Below, one piece after another: positions 22,796 through 34,759 of a DNA stretch of 64,000 nucleotides. Every line of letters starts with the position of its first letter. The first letter of the stretch is position 1. The notes beneath the pieces were generated by a model. The model saw nothing but the letters and a program-made list of their open reading frames with translations, made no database searches and was not told where the DNA came from. A program made the position numbers and the translations under genes. The DNA is from Diphasiastrum complanatum (lineage: Eukaryota; Streptophyta; Lycopodiopsida; Lycopodiales; Lycopodiaceae): NCBI GenBank assembly GCA_029204225.1, contig CM055113.1:17949746-18013745 (forward strand), given 5' to 3'.

Positions 22796-24160
22796 CAATT
22801 TCAAAAAAATTATAAATCTAGATTTTTTTAACAAGGCTTAAAAAAATTTTAAATAATCTAGAGATATTTGAGATTTTAAAATTTACAAAATAAAACAAAT
22901 TAACATTCTTTAAAACCATATTCGTTGCAAGCACTAATCTATATTTTCATTTTCATTTTCACAAGCTTTGGTATTCTTTTACATCCATAGTCGTAACATA
23001 TATTTGGATTAAACACCTTTTAGAGCTATATTGTGATAAATACTTGCAATTTTATTTTCTAATTATTATTTCTCTGAATGGTGAAATGGTATATAATGAT
23101 TGAATTTAGCTTGCTTATTCATGTTCAATATTTCTTAGCAGTCTCAAGAGTCAATAATAGCTAAGGCATTAATATCTTTTAGCATCTGAAAAAAAAAAAA
23201 TCATCTTTATAAATTTGCTTGATTTAAAGCATTGAAAACTTTTTGAAATTTGAATGATCAAAAGTATTTTGAATGTTTTTATTTTTATTTTTGTGAATGT
23301 CTCTCAACCAACATAGAATGTATTTTATAAGTCCTTTCAAAATGTTGATTTAGAAGACCAGAAACTAGACATTTTTTTCACATGATGCTCATATTTGATT
23401 TGAATGGTTTTATTGAAAGCCAATATATTTTGGCATGTTGTATCGTTTTTTTGGGGGGATTAAAATGCATGTTTTTTAGTTAAATTTTTGTGAATTTGAT
23501 ATCTACAAAAATTTTAAAAATTGTTAAATTGTCATTGGAAGACTTGATCAATAGTAACAATATGTTGAAATCGTTTGGACGAGGATATATATATATATAC
23601 TCTCAACCTTAGCCTCAAGAAGGCATGCAAATTCTCCCTTCAAGATCATCCCCCTCCATGCATAGCTACAGTTCCCAACTTCGAAGCCCATTCCGAGCAA
23701 AAAGGGTCGGAACGTCCTGTTCCGTACGTTCGGTACGTTCCGGAACGTACTGGGTCAAAACGAGTTAATGTAAATTAAAAAAAAATTGATATACGACCCT
23801 GCTGGCCTGCGACTTCTGCATTACACAGATAGCGAGCAAGGTAGCGAGCAGGAGCAAGGTAGTAAACAAGGAAAGTAAGGTTGTTAGATAGGCGCACTGC
23901 TGGCCCGCGACTTCACTATTTCACAACAGCCAGCAGGAAAGTGCGCCTACATGCAGTTTGATGAGACTGCATAACTTCCTCACCTCTGAAATGTTGAACA
24001 ACATGCTGCAATGTCTCTTTCCTTCTGCGTTAAATGTGGGATTCATACACGGATCTGTTTCCAATAGATAAGGGGAGATCAATATAGACATCATTCACAA
24101 CCACTCTTACATGGACTTATTCTGGATTAAGGGCTACCTTATGGTATAGGCCACCAACTA
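22796..24160. other. AT-rich intergenic DNA with small palindromes
   Basis: No gene is seen. Structures include a TA run at 23586-23600 and a cluster of overlapping ggtacgttc/ggaacgtac words (23705-23750). An imperfect inverted repeat at 23893-23949 has arms aggcgcact..ctggc and gccag..agtgcgcct, which could mark a tiny transposon footprint. Confidence 0.5.
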
Positions 24161-24164
24161 TACA

Positions 24165-24495
24165 AGTTTAAGGACATAACATGCCCATAAATATTGATTA
24201 GACCCAGCGACCGAATGAAATTGGGCCATAAATCCTAACCTGTGTAATTGAACAAACTAGAACTTTAGGTTATCTCTACCATCAATCTCAACCTTGTGGA
24301 GGCCATTATCTCTATAAAATATGCATGATGCCCATACATATTAATGAGCCTGAGTATACATAGATCAAGTCAAAATGGCCCATTAAACTTCATGTTCATC
24401 CTTGAACAAAACTGATGCTGGAAATTAGGGTGGACATTCAAGTTTTAAAAAGTATCTCTGCCATCAACCTCAACCTTGTGGAGGGGTGTCCTTAA
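24165..24495 (+). repeat. diverged tandem duplication, about 170-bp unit
   Basis: The strings catcaatctcaaccttgtgg (near 24281) and catcaacctcaaccttgtgg (near 24456) are preceded in both copies by matching gcccat(a), ggccca(t) and gaacaaa words at the same spacing. This makes a two-unit tandem array. Confidence 0.75.
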
Positions 24496-25006
24496 ATTTA
24501 AAATACTAACTAGCTTAGAACTTCGTTTACCTACCCATCAATCTTTCAAAGTCCTTTCTCCTTTAGGTGCATTTTGTAGCATCTAAAACTCCACCCATGG
24601 CCATACCTCAATCTAATTGACTACCTACTAGCAGCCTCAGTAAGCAGGAACAAATACTTTCCTTCCATTCACGGGCTGTGCAGGACGATTACTGTTTCCC
24701 TGCCAAAGTAAAGTATGATGATGCCATGGGATTAGAACCTTCTTAGAGTCGAGAAATATAGCCCAGGATACAACTGTCCACAGCTAAAAAGTGAAGAAGA
24801 AAGAACATGGGATTTTCCAAAAAATCCCAAGACTAGCAAGAAATCTGCAATACTAACTTTGCTATGAGCCATGGGGTTATAGCCTTCTCAGAGTCAAGAA
24901 ATATAGCCCGGGATACAACTGCCTAGAGGTAAAATTTGAAGAAAGAATATCGGGTCTTCCGAAAAATCCTAACTAGCAAGAAATCTGCAATACTATCTTT
25001 GCTTAC

Positions 25007-26721
25007 CTTAGTGATGCTTTTTAAAGCTTCCACTTGTGCTTGAGATAGCAATTTCACCTGCAATGGGTTTGAAACATGTTGAATTACTCTATCAGAAGCT
25101 AGTTTTGAAGGTAGTAAACCAAACATAAGATCAAGCAAAGAAATGATTATATGCAGGAATATTACCCGTGTTTTTATAAGCATTACAAGTCTAGACTACA
25201 GATTGAACTTCAGTTCTTCAACAGGCTTTCTCCATTTTATCTGATCAATAGAAGAACCTTACGTTTTGGGCTATGATCCAGGTGACTCCCTCAGTGCAAG
25301 GTGGTCGTGCTAGCGATCCCTTGTACAGGTAATAGGGGTACAAATCTTCTTGGGCCAGATGAACTGGAACGGTTATGTTTGTGACAATGTTCTCATTCTT
25401 CAGCTGAGGAAGGTACTTGAAGTACTGTAACAACATAAGTACGGACATGATCAATTTCACTTCTCACCCACATCCTATTTTCAATATCAAGAACCGGTAA
25501 CAGGAGCTGACTGTAGAAATTCAGGTGTAACCATCTACCTGGCTGATGTATGGGTTAATCTGTAATAAATTTCGGAAGTAGCAAGGTCATGTTTATTTTT
25601 TAACAGAATGTGCATTTGAAGTGAAAATGTTAACTTAAAAGTGAAGGAAAAGTGGATAAATCGTTAAATGCATGACATGATAATTATATTCACTCACATT
25701 CCACCATTGATACGATGCTCAGCAGGAGTGTGAAAATGAATTTGGACGAGGTCGTATCTGATACTGTCCAGTAGCAGACTCCATCCTCCAATGTTCAGCT
25801 GATGATAGTCAATGATGCCAACAATGACAAGACCGTGGATTAATTAAGCAGTTCACAGAGTGCATTGAAAAACCATTGTTCCAAGATATCACATTCTACA
25901 ATATGACCAAATCCAGAACACTTTACAGAAGATGGGCTTCGAGCAGCAAATTCTTCGAAAAAACAGCGAAAGTCTTCTTAAATTACCTTAAAAATGTTCT
26001 TCTGGATGGTCGCAGTGGCCGTTTCTGTTTGCAATGATGCTCCTGACGGAAACGAGTTTAACGGTGTGAGCTGATTTGATGTCTCCAGTGCACCTGTTTG
26101 AATGACGATGGGTGACTGGGACTTGCCTTGGTCACAGATTGCCCATTCCGGTGAGAGCTCTCCCCAGTGCGATGGCCCATTCAAACCGTCTATACAACCA
26201 TAGTTCCACGGCGACTCTGTACCAAATAGTTTAGAAAAAATAAGCCTGAAATAAAAACCAAACGGGTGACTGCTACACCTGAACCTGGACCTAATGCATT
26301 TTGTTCCATTATTTCAAACTATACCTATTACTACAAAGTAGCATCAATAGTTCTATCTAGAGGGAGATGGAAACCCATGACTGACCTGTGGGAGAATCTG
26401 ATGCACTGCCATCCACCACGGTTCTCAAATACGATACACTCTACAGAACAACAACCATGAATCATCCATCAGCAAGTCTAGCCATACAGGTGATTTAGCT
26501 AAAAAATTGTTATGTCAATAAATTAGTACCAATTTTCAAGAGCGGAAACAGAAAACTAGAGGGGTGCTTCAATAGACTGCCCCAGACATCCTAGCACCAT
26601 GATCAAACAGAACAGAATGAAAACATGCAGCACAAACCTCAACACAGCTGCAGAAGAGTACGTTGATGCAGGCAACACTGAGCAAGATACAGTGTAAGCT
26701 CACTATGGAGAGTGTCGTCAT
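25007..26721 (-). CDS. alpha-type carbonic anhydrase, probably inactive
   Basis: Alpha carbonic anhydrases hydrate CO2 at a three-His zinc site and are usually secreted or sent to organelles in plants. Seven phase-compatible exons were read on the minus strand: 26638-26721 (ATG, 28 residues, hydrophobic signal peptide), 26386-26440, 25987-26216 (NGPSHWGELSPEW, KSQSPIVI), 25698-25798 (QIHFHTPAEH with the first two zinc His), a 21-bp exon 25539-25559 (NPYISQ), 25263-25424 (KGSLARPPCTEGVTW) and 25007-25057. All have GT donors and AG acceptors. The exon with the third His (ELxLVH) is not found. The Thr-Thr before PPC is Ala-Arg, so the key catalytic Thr is gone. The assembled length is about 235 residues versus 260-300 in the family, and no final exon was identified. 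It is either a CA-related non-catalytic protein or a decaying gene. Confidence 0.88.
26638..26721 (-). other. exon 1 of carbonic anhydrase: signal peptide
   Basis: 28 codons from ATG (26719-26721) to GAG, then donor GTTTGTG. The product is hydrophobic throughout (LHCILLSVACINVLFCSC core), as a secretory signal should be. It ends in phase 0, matching the AGT start of exon 2 at 26440. Confidence 0.75.
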
Positions 26722-26730
26722 TCCTTTGCT

Positions 26731-26833
26731 TCACTCCTTGACTGACTGACCCACGTCGTTTTTCCTGGCTAGACGATCTCTTCACTCCTTGACTGACTGA
26801 CCCGCGTCGTTTTTCCTGGCTAGACGATCTCTT
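26731..26833 (+). repeat. 51-bp tandem duplication upstream of carbonic anhydrase
   Basis: Units at 26731-26781 and 26782-26832 differ by one base (cccacgtcg versus cccgcgtcg). They lie 10-110 bp upstream of the carbonic anhydrase ATG, so they occupy its 5' leader or core promoter. Confidence 0.92.
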
Positions 26834-26906
26834 CCTGACCGACTCCAACGCAGCAGCATGAGGCAAGGCAAAAGATACTTTTTTTTGGGAAAGGCAAGAA
26901 AAAAAC

Positions 26907-27026
26907 AGACTTTCATAAGGACATCTTGGATTGGAAACATAACTTTCATGTGAAAGTCCAAATTTTTGACTTTCATAAGGACATCTTGGATTGGAAAATA
27001 ACTTTCAGGTGAAAGTCCAAATTTTT
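26907..27026 (+). repeat. 59-bp tandem duplication in carbonic anhydrase upstream region
   Basis: Two copies, about 26908-26967 and 26968-27025. Each contains an internal inverted pair gactttcat..atgaaagtc, so each unit can fold. Position is 190-300 bp upstream of the carbonic anhydrase start. Confidence 0.9.
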
Positions 27027-27204
27027 AGCATTCCTTGCAAGATGTAAAAGCCTCTAATAGTAGAAAGAAAAAGAATGCTCACAAATAATAAGTGGGCTAT
27101 TATACAAATAACATAAACAATACATCGCACAGTGCACCTAACAGAAACAATACCTTGCACGGTGCTCCACGTTGATTCTAAACATCTTTCGTAATATATG
27201 TAAG

Positions 27205-27395
27205 ATCTTTAAAACTTTGGAAACATTTCAAAACTCGTTGCATTGCTAACAACATAAGACATATTAATAGATAGTAAGATTACTATCGCAACAATTGGGC
27301 TATTTTACTTAAAAAACAAATACTTCTTAATGATATACAACATCTTCAAAACTTTAGAAACATTTCAAAACTTGTTGCATTGCTACTAGCACCTT
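27205..27395 (+). repeat. diverged direct repeat
   Basis: The 45-bp segment with aaactttggaaacatttcaa (about 27215) recurs with few changes near 27350, a spacing of about 137 bp. No gene is seen around it. Confidence 0.75.
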
Positions 27396-27629
27396 TTTAA
27401 CATGATTATGCTATAAGCATCATTCTAATATGCGAGCACATCGATTTTTAGCAGCATTTTATATATCTAAAATTGTGATCCAATCAACTTCATGCATGGG
27501 AGGACCGTCTAGAGAATCTGCACAAGAGCATCAAGGGTCCGTAGATTCAAACTAGAACGGTTTTGTCCTTTGATATCGTTTTGTTTCAAAAATCCTCTTT
27601 CACAACATGTTGTACGCACAGGAAGAATC

Positions 27630-28845
27630 TCAACGCATAACATGAGTAAAACTTTGCAGCCACTCTTCTTCCTTCCCACATATGTCCCATGTTCCCTTGT
27701 TGGGAAAGTTCATCCACATCAATTCAATGAACCCCTCCAATTGTTCTATACACTTTTCTTTGTCGACTATGCCTGTCCCTACCAAAAGTCTCCAAAAGCT
27801 GATCAAGCCAAACTTTTGCTCGTGTGTGCCTATCATAGTCATCTTCATCATAGTGTTTAGGGCTAAACACCTTCCCTCATTAAAGATTAAAAGATCGGGA
27901 ATTTTTTCATATAAGCAATCGATGATTTTTTGAACGTACTCTTTGCCCAATACTATGCAATCCTCTAGAAACCCACATCCTTGTGATCCTTTAGTGCTTA
28001 TGTACTTCAGTCTATGAGTGTGTCTAGTTCCGTCACCATCAACATACTTTAGACCACCATCATTCACGTTCTCTAATAATTCATTGTCTGCTTTGTCCCT
28101 TGCGCAAAAGCTACTTTGGACAAAAACCTTCGCTTTAAGAATGTTATGGTTGTGTCGATATAAGCACCAATGTTGGTGATATCAACATGGTCTTCTTGGA
28201 ACTTTTTGTTTAGAGTATTCAGCTCTAATAAAATATCTGCAAGCAAGTGCACAGTGAATTGCACTTGAAATATTGTGGCTTTAGCATACCATGGATAGTT
28301 GATACCTCTCCATTCTTCTAGAATAGTTGGCATCAACTTAAACATTCTTTATTGTCTTCGAGACAACCACCTGACTTTGTGAATCGATAATGTTCTACTT
28401 GATTCAATGTTAAGTAACTCTAGCATTTCTTGCATCTTCTTATTGCGCTTGCTTGATTTTCCGACCCATGAGTAAACCTCGTTGGCAAATTTATCGACGT
28501 AGCTCAGCTCCACAAAATCCTTTGAGGCATCTATTGATGCCAGAGCCTCTCGATGTGCAATGCAATGCACACCCATCAAGTATGGTATTTCCCTTTTCAA
28601 CTTGGCAACAACACCTTCACGCACTCCCGTCATAACCGAAGCTCCATCTTTATCAATTTGCATATCGTCTAGCATTTTATTCATACCCTCATATACGACA
28701 GCTGAAGTTGCTTTTGTTGCTCCCGTTAACTTTACAAATTCAGTTTTGGACATCCCTCTACCACCTTTTCCTAAAAAGGTCATATAGAAGATTAAATGTT
28801 CTAATGTTCTATCTGTGCTCTCATCTGTGAAAAATAGAAAAAGCT
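27630..28845 (-). pseudogene. hAT-family transposase, DUF4371/ZNF862-like
   Basis: The minus strand begins FFTDESTDRTLEHLIFY (28845-28790) and continues in the 144-codon frame 28349-28783 with KDGASVMTGVREGVVA, then VHCIAHREAL (conserved C-x-x-H) and SRTLSIHKVRWLSRR. It passes to 28073-28345 and 27630-28067 by frame changes, ending GLISFWRLLVG. DEST, the D-G-ASVM box and CIAHREAL are the hallmarks of the DUF4371-type hAT catalytic domain. The N-terminal zinc finger and the extreme C-terminal dimerisation motif are not seen. Adjacent to a copia LTR starting at about 28851. Confidence 0.88.
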
Positions 28846-28850
28846 ATTTA

Positions 28851-29569
28851 TGTTGAGTTAGGAGGTAATAGGTATGTTGACTTTTTATGTCAATCCACAT
28901 GTTAGTAGGTGATTAGGCCAATTTTGGCATTAGAGGTAACTCAAGCAAGTACACATGCCACATGATGATTAGGCCAAATCCAAGAGTAAGTTGACACATG
29001 TCATGATGGTAGAAGGCTAGTGACACCTTCCTATGTGTTTTATTGAGATCATATGACCAATCACAAATAAGAGATCCATGAAATTGGTCCAATCAAAATT
29101 AAGGGTCCATATGTCACTAAGCCCATCACATTTAGAGGAGGAAAACAAGGGGTCCAAATTCCAGTCACGTTTCACTCCCCTCTACCTCGAGTTGTTACTT
29201 ATATGAGTCTTAGATCAATTCTATGTAAGTTTTTTGGAGTTAATGAGAGTTTCTACATTTTGAGCTATTTTGGCTTTCTCTCTCTACTTGAGGATCAGTG
29301 CCTGGATTCTCTCTCTACTTGAGGATCAGCGCCTGGATTCTCTCTCTACCCGAGAGCAAGGCTTTTTTGTATTTAGTTTCTCCATCCACAAGTCTCCACA
29401 CGTGTGAATGTACTTTTATGAATGATATATGCATGTTACATTGTGCTCTTGCATTAGATTTGTGAGATAGATCTTGGAATTCAATCTATGCTTGATCTAT
29501 TGTGCAATCACTCACATCTTAGGTGATCACTCGCACTTTTCGGGTGTCCCACACGTGTGAAATTCAACA
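28851..29569 (+). repeat. 5' LTR of a copia element
   Basis: Starts TGTTGAGT and ends ATTCAACA, directly followed by the primer site TGGTATCAGAGCC. It contains a 31-bp tandem repeat (about 29276-29350, three partial copies of cttgaggatcagtgcctgga). The LTR next to 59758-60551 also has a CACACGTGTGAA stretch near its end, so the two may be related. A second start at 28876 (TGTTGACT) is possible. Confidence 0.75.
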
Positions 29570-29583
29570 TGGTATCAGAGCCA
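29570..29583 (+). other. primer binding site (initiator-Met tRNA)
   Basis: TGGTATCAGAGCCA immediately after CA of the LTR. No gag-pol follows in the next 2 kb, so the element is truncated or internally deleted. Confidence 0.85.
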
Positions 29584-29782
29584 ACCTAAGATATCCATGC
29601 ATACATCAAGAGTGATGAAAAATTTGCCTTGAAATCAAGATCTAGAGCGTGTAGTTGCATCTCTATGGCTATCAAGGGGATTTTTGGGTCAAAATGGATC
29701 GAAAACATATTGGATTGATCCATGTTGGGTACTATACGACAAGAAGTGCTTTTTTTGTGATAATAAGGAGCATTTTGCTTTT

Positions 29783-29785
29783 AAT

Positions 29786-29829
<44 letters not shown>

Positions 29830-29877
29830 CTTTTGAGTGCAGAAAACTCTATGGCATGCATTCTTGCAAGTACATGA

Positions 29878-29942
<65 letters not shown>

Positions 29943-29976
29943 TGTGTGTGTGTGTGTTTTTGTGTGTGTGTGTGTT
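29783..29976 (+). repeat. compound TG/AG microsatellites
   Basis: Two compound arrays: (TG)n(AG)n at about 29783-29829, and (TG)n(AG)n(TG)n at about 29880-29976. They are 50 bp apart and probably duplicated from each other. Confidence 0.95.
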
Positions 29977-31500
29977 GTACATAATCCCAAATAGAAAAGA
30001 ACTGCAAATACTTACTAGGTGTTCAAAATCCTGTGAATAGGTAATCTGAAAATGTGACTTGTAAGATTTATGGAATCTGCAAGTTACCATAAAGATACTT
30101 TATGATTAGAAATCAATCTCACATAGTTATCTCTACCATACTTGAGTATGTGGAGAAATCTCCAAGACACAGAAAATAAAGCTTTCTTGTGTAACATATA
30201 CAACTCACATATCTTTTACCTCTATTCAAGCTCCTTGGCTTCAATGAATTAGGATGTCTCTTCCAATCCACAATAGTAGGTTGAAAAATCAGCAAGTTGT
30301 AAGTTCTTTGCTGCAACTTTTCACTCACTAGTTGATTAGTGTTCCCTCTGTCAAGCTACCTAGCCTCAAGAAATGTGGATGTCTTCCGGTCCACAACAAT
30401 GTAAGCTGCAAGTTCACTCACTAATTGGTTAGTGCTCCCTTGTAAAGTTGAATTAAAATCTAAATCAAAATAGAAAATGTCATATGTAATGCCCACAGAT
30501 TTATGAACCATTACTTATAACCTGTTTTGAAGTCCTCTGCTGTGCCCTACTGAGTACTGCCTTTCAGTCCACCAAAACAACTTCAAAACTTACAAATGAA
30601 AAGCAACTCAAAGTGCAGCCTCAATAGTCACTTGCAGCCAATAATCCTTGCAGCTCACCATAAATTAAAAACCTCAAGAGTTAAATTTGTGATGGAAGCC
30701 TGTTAGAAGACAACCTGCAGACTGCAATCTCTGTGTATCAACTCTGTGTATCAACCACTGTAGGCTGCTATAGGCACTGAAAACTCAGCATGAACGTTCT
30801 CACGAAACTAGAACAAAAACAAAGTTGTTTTACCATGCAATGGACAGTCGCGTGTATCTCGTGACTGAGCTCCCTCAGTCACGAGATACACCTCCCTCAG
30901 TCACGAGATACACACGACTGTCTATTTTCTTCTTCCATGGGAAAATCTTCCTCGGGCTTTATTCGCCTGGACTCTCTCTCTCTCATGGATAATTGTTGAG
31001 TTTCAAAGTTCAACTAAAAGTCCTCTTTTTAATGAGTGTCCTAAAACTCTAAAATAATTAGAAGACTGCCAATATAAACAAGAAGATTGACAATGAGAAT
31101 TGAAATCCATTTAGACCTGGGAATCTAAATCAAAATTAATTCTTGGCTTGGATCTACTATCGAGTCAAATCTATATAATTTTGACCGATCACTCGTTTCG
31201 ACCCAAAGACCTATTTCGACATGGTCTCTTTTTCACCCAAGGCCTATTTCAACCCTTGTGTCTATTTCGACCTCAACGATTGTTTTTGACCCAAGTCACG
31301 ATCCAATACTGATCCCAAAGACAATGTTAACAGTTTCTACTCTATATATACAAGTTTAAGATCTATGGTGACCTCAACCTACTATAGGACGGATTAGACA
31401 ACATAGCAAAACACTTATAATCATTCTTAGTACCTTAGGACTAGTAGATTTTTGCTATAAATAAACAAGCAATTCACCGAAGTTTTAAATAAGTCAAGAC
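29977..31500. other. intergenic region with direct repeat and hairpin
   Basis: No gene is recognised. The 30225-30430 part contains a repeated phrase (gtgttccctctgt/gtgctccctt context, ttcactcactagttgatta near 30320 and ttcactcactaattggtta near 30412). The strong hairpin at 30842-30923 is listed separately. Confidence 0.45.
30842..30923. repeat. 28-bp inverted repeat with two competing right arms
   Basis: The left arm 30842-30869 pairs with 30896-30923 (two mismatches). It also pairs over 18 bp with a nearer copy at 30874-30891, leaving a 4-base loop. The right arm core is thus tandemly duplicated with a 22-bp period. No terminator-like T run or gene is adjacent. Confidence 0.9.
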
Positions 31501-33440
31501 AAGCAGAACGCGGATTTCAAAATGGTGATATGAAATTATTGTCCAATCTTCTTCATGTTTCGAATCTCACCAAAAATCTACTTTCATTAAGTCGGATTGT
31601 TGATTTAGGTCATACGGTCGAATTCAATATTGAGGAAAATACAATTTTTTGGCAAGTCCAAAAAATTTCTCGCTTTGGTACACGATGTGGCTACCTTTAA
31701 AACTTGAGTCACTATTTTTCTACCAATAGTCAAGCTCTTCATACTTTTACTTCTGAAAATTCATATTTGCTTTGGCATTTCAAATTAGGCCATGTGAATA
31801 AAAAATTATCTAACTAATGTTGAATCTAAAAATAGCTCCATGTTTATATTGTAATAGTAAATCGATTTCTCAGGTTTGTGAACACTACATTTTAGGCAAG
31901 AATTCGGGAACTCCATTTAAAATAGAGCATTCTCATTCTTCAAAAGATTTGCAGACCTCACGAAAAATCAAGGCACTACATATTGATGGAGGGAGAGAAT
32001 TGACATCAAATGAGTTTAAGGACTATTGCAAGGCACACAAGATACTGCAACAATTCACTACTAGCTACTCACCTCAGTCTAATGATGTAGTTGAAAGGAA
32101 GAATAGAACTCTCATAGAGCGTGATAAGTGCATGTTGGCCCATGCGTCACTTTTTAAGTATTTTTGGGCAGAGGTAGCATCTACTACCTACATACAAAAT
32201 CGATGCATCACTAAAGCCCTCGGCAACAAAACTCTGCATGGAGTTTGGACAGGATCAAAATCCTCTCTTAAGCATTCACAGGTTTTGGATGCATCACCTT
32301 TTCTCATGTACCTGCTAAATTAAAAAAGTAGCGATCATAAAGCATACAAACTCTAGAATCCAGTTACACAAAAGTGTTATACTAGTAGAGATGTAACATT
32401 TGCAGAAGATCAATTTTATGACTTGAAGGGTAAGAAGCCCACTATTCTTGTGGCTACTACTTCTGACCCCAAGGTTAATATACCTAAAATCGATTCATTC
32501 CAACTCATATCAAAAGTCATTTTAGCCACAATTGAAAAATCAAAATCAGATCAAAATAATTCCAAGGAGGTCAAATCAACCCAGGTATCCGCCTTCAAGA
32601 TCCATGGATAATCCTTCTTGTTATTTTGTACAAGAACCTAATACATTGAAAGAAGCCATGCCTAACACTACTGATCAATGAAGGCTGCCATGGACAAGGA
32701 ATATGACTCTCTCATATTGAATGACACATAGACAGCCTTGGAACTGCCAAAGGGTCGAAATAAAATTCTCTGTGAATGAATTTTTAAAATTAAATATGAT
32801 GAAGGAAAATTCAATAGGGTCAAAGCTCGACTTGTCACAAAAGGATTTTCTCAAATCTTTAATATCGATTATTCAAAGACCTTTAGCCCGGTGGTGAAGC
32901 ACACATCGATTTGACTCATATAAATTTAAAGTTGCAGCTGACCTAGAAGTCCACCAAATGGATGTGTAGAAAGCATTTTATAATGGCACTATTGAAGAAG
33001 GCATTTTTACGTCACAACCTGAAGGGTATGAAATCAAAGGTCAGGACCATCTTATTTGTAGATTACATAAAGCTCTATATGGACTATTAGATGATACACT
33101 ATTATTCAATAAAATCTAAAATATTTGAAGGAGGTTAAGAACATGTTGTCAAATGAATACAAGATGATTTATATGGGTCCAGCCCACTATTGTCTCGGAA
33201 CTTAGATTTTTAGAAATTGACCCAATAGACTAATTTATATTAGTCAATAGAGATATTTGAAAAGTGTGATAAGTAAGTATGTTATATTAGATTGTGAACC
33301 AAACTATTTTCATTTAGATCCAAGATTAAAATTGTCAAAAGAGTAGTGTCCAATTACCGAGGAAGAAAAAGAAATTATGAAATAGTATCATTTTCATTCA
33401 ATCATAGGCTCATTGATGTATGTTATGCTCTACACTCATC
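31500..33440 (+). pseudogene. heavily decayed copia pol
   Basis: The order is: pre-integrase remnants (SRIVDLGHTVEF near 31590, LLWHFKLGHV near 31770), then an integrase frame 31817-32323 with ALHIDGGRELTSNEF (second Asp) and NDVVERKNRTLIER (Glu). Reverse transcriptase remnants follow from about 32690 (VKARLVTKGFSQ, TFSPVVKHTS), then scattered connection sequence to about 33430. There are many stops. The YVDD box is lost or deleted (only DDTLLFN-like sequence near 33090). It is the most eroded copia copy in the window. Confidence 0.85.
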
Positions 33441-33453
33441 GTGATTTAGATGT

Positions 33454-33911
33454 TGGAGTTAATCTTACTCCTACTCACTCTAACTGCCCTCTAATTCACT
33501 TAAGGAAATCACTCTCTTACAAATAGTCTACAAAAATGAACTGTTTCTCGCACAGTCTACAGTTTTACAAGCAAACAGGTGAAGAATGCGAGGAACGCGA
33601 CAAAAGTATTCTACTCAACATCTCAGACAAACCAAAGAACATAAGATTTTGTGAAAAATGCGAGGAATGAGAGGATCTGCAGATCTACACATGACTTTGT
33701 ACAAGACTTGTCAACGTCTTCATGCTCCAGTGAATAACCGATCTACTGATCAACTACAGAACTATTAATGATCTTGTAATTGTAGAATTAGAGTAATATA
33801 AGATCATTAAACATCTGTATAAGGAGATGAGCGATTAGAGATAAATATACAGATGAAGACATTGTAGAAGAACAGTATCGATCAGTTAGTATCTGACTCC
33901 TCGGAGTTAGA

Positions 33912-34001
<90 letters not shown>

Positions 34002-34328
34002 ATTCTGAAATATAGCAATTACTTGTTTCTATAAGTAGGACCACGCGATCAGCGCAACTGTCTTGTGATCAGATCGTTGTTACTACGATATTATTATAGA
34101 GATTCGCTATTTTCTATTATGTTGCATTTGTGCTGAATGTTTAATTACCTCTCACTCTTCTTTCTCTACTGTCAAGAATATCAGTAACGGATAATTGTAT
34201 GGTTGTCATAGATGCCCAATCATTTTGCAATTCCTTATGGTTGTCCACGACACTTACACTGATATTCATTATCAATGCACATCTGAAAACGCTCTATTCT
34301 TCAAGTCTTTGCATCACATTCCCATCAG
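33454..34328 (+). repeat. probable LTR containing (GA)n
   Basis: Starts TGTTGGAGTTAATC directly after the decayed pol at 33440 and ends near CCCATCA, a few bases before a primer-site-like TAGTATCAGAGC (34332). It may be the 3' LTR of the preceding copy or a 5' LTR of another. A pure GA run occupies 33913-33998. Confidence 0.55.
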
Positions 34329-34667
34329 AGTAGTATCAGAGCAATAAGCAATAAAAGAAAAACCAACAGATTGGTCTTAGACCCTCATTTTGGATGCACT
34401 AGAGTCTTGAGATTAACAGAACCTAAATAGGTTCATATTTTCATAGGTAGTTTATAATTTGATTTGTATTTAAATTCTATTAACACGTTTTCGTTGGTTA
34501 CTCAACATCACATGAATCATATTGCATTTATGATGTTGACATTGGTCATATATCAGTCAACATAGATATTGTCTTCCTCGAAGACAAGTTCTATGATTTT
34601 AAGCAAAAGCAGCAAGTGCAGGAGTTTGTCCAACAACTCCATTCGCTTCATTTCATTTCGTTTTGTT

Positions 34668-34757
34668 TTGTTTCGTTACAGAGTCTGATTGATCTTCTCG
34701 TGAATTCTTCTCATTTCGTTACAAAGCTTGATTGATCTTTTTGCGAATTCTTCTCGA
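34668..34757 (+). repeat. tttcgttacag direct repeat
   Basis: Two units with a period of about 45 bp, each with tttcgttaca, gattgatctt and gaattcttctc. The same unit occurs at 6390-6440. Confidence 0.75.
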
Positions 34758-34759
34758 GC

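Noticed and set aside
24700-25000. Final carbonic anhydrase exon
   Set aside because: No sequence resembling the usual NxRPxQPLNGR end was found in this interval, so I did not extend the gene.
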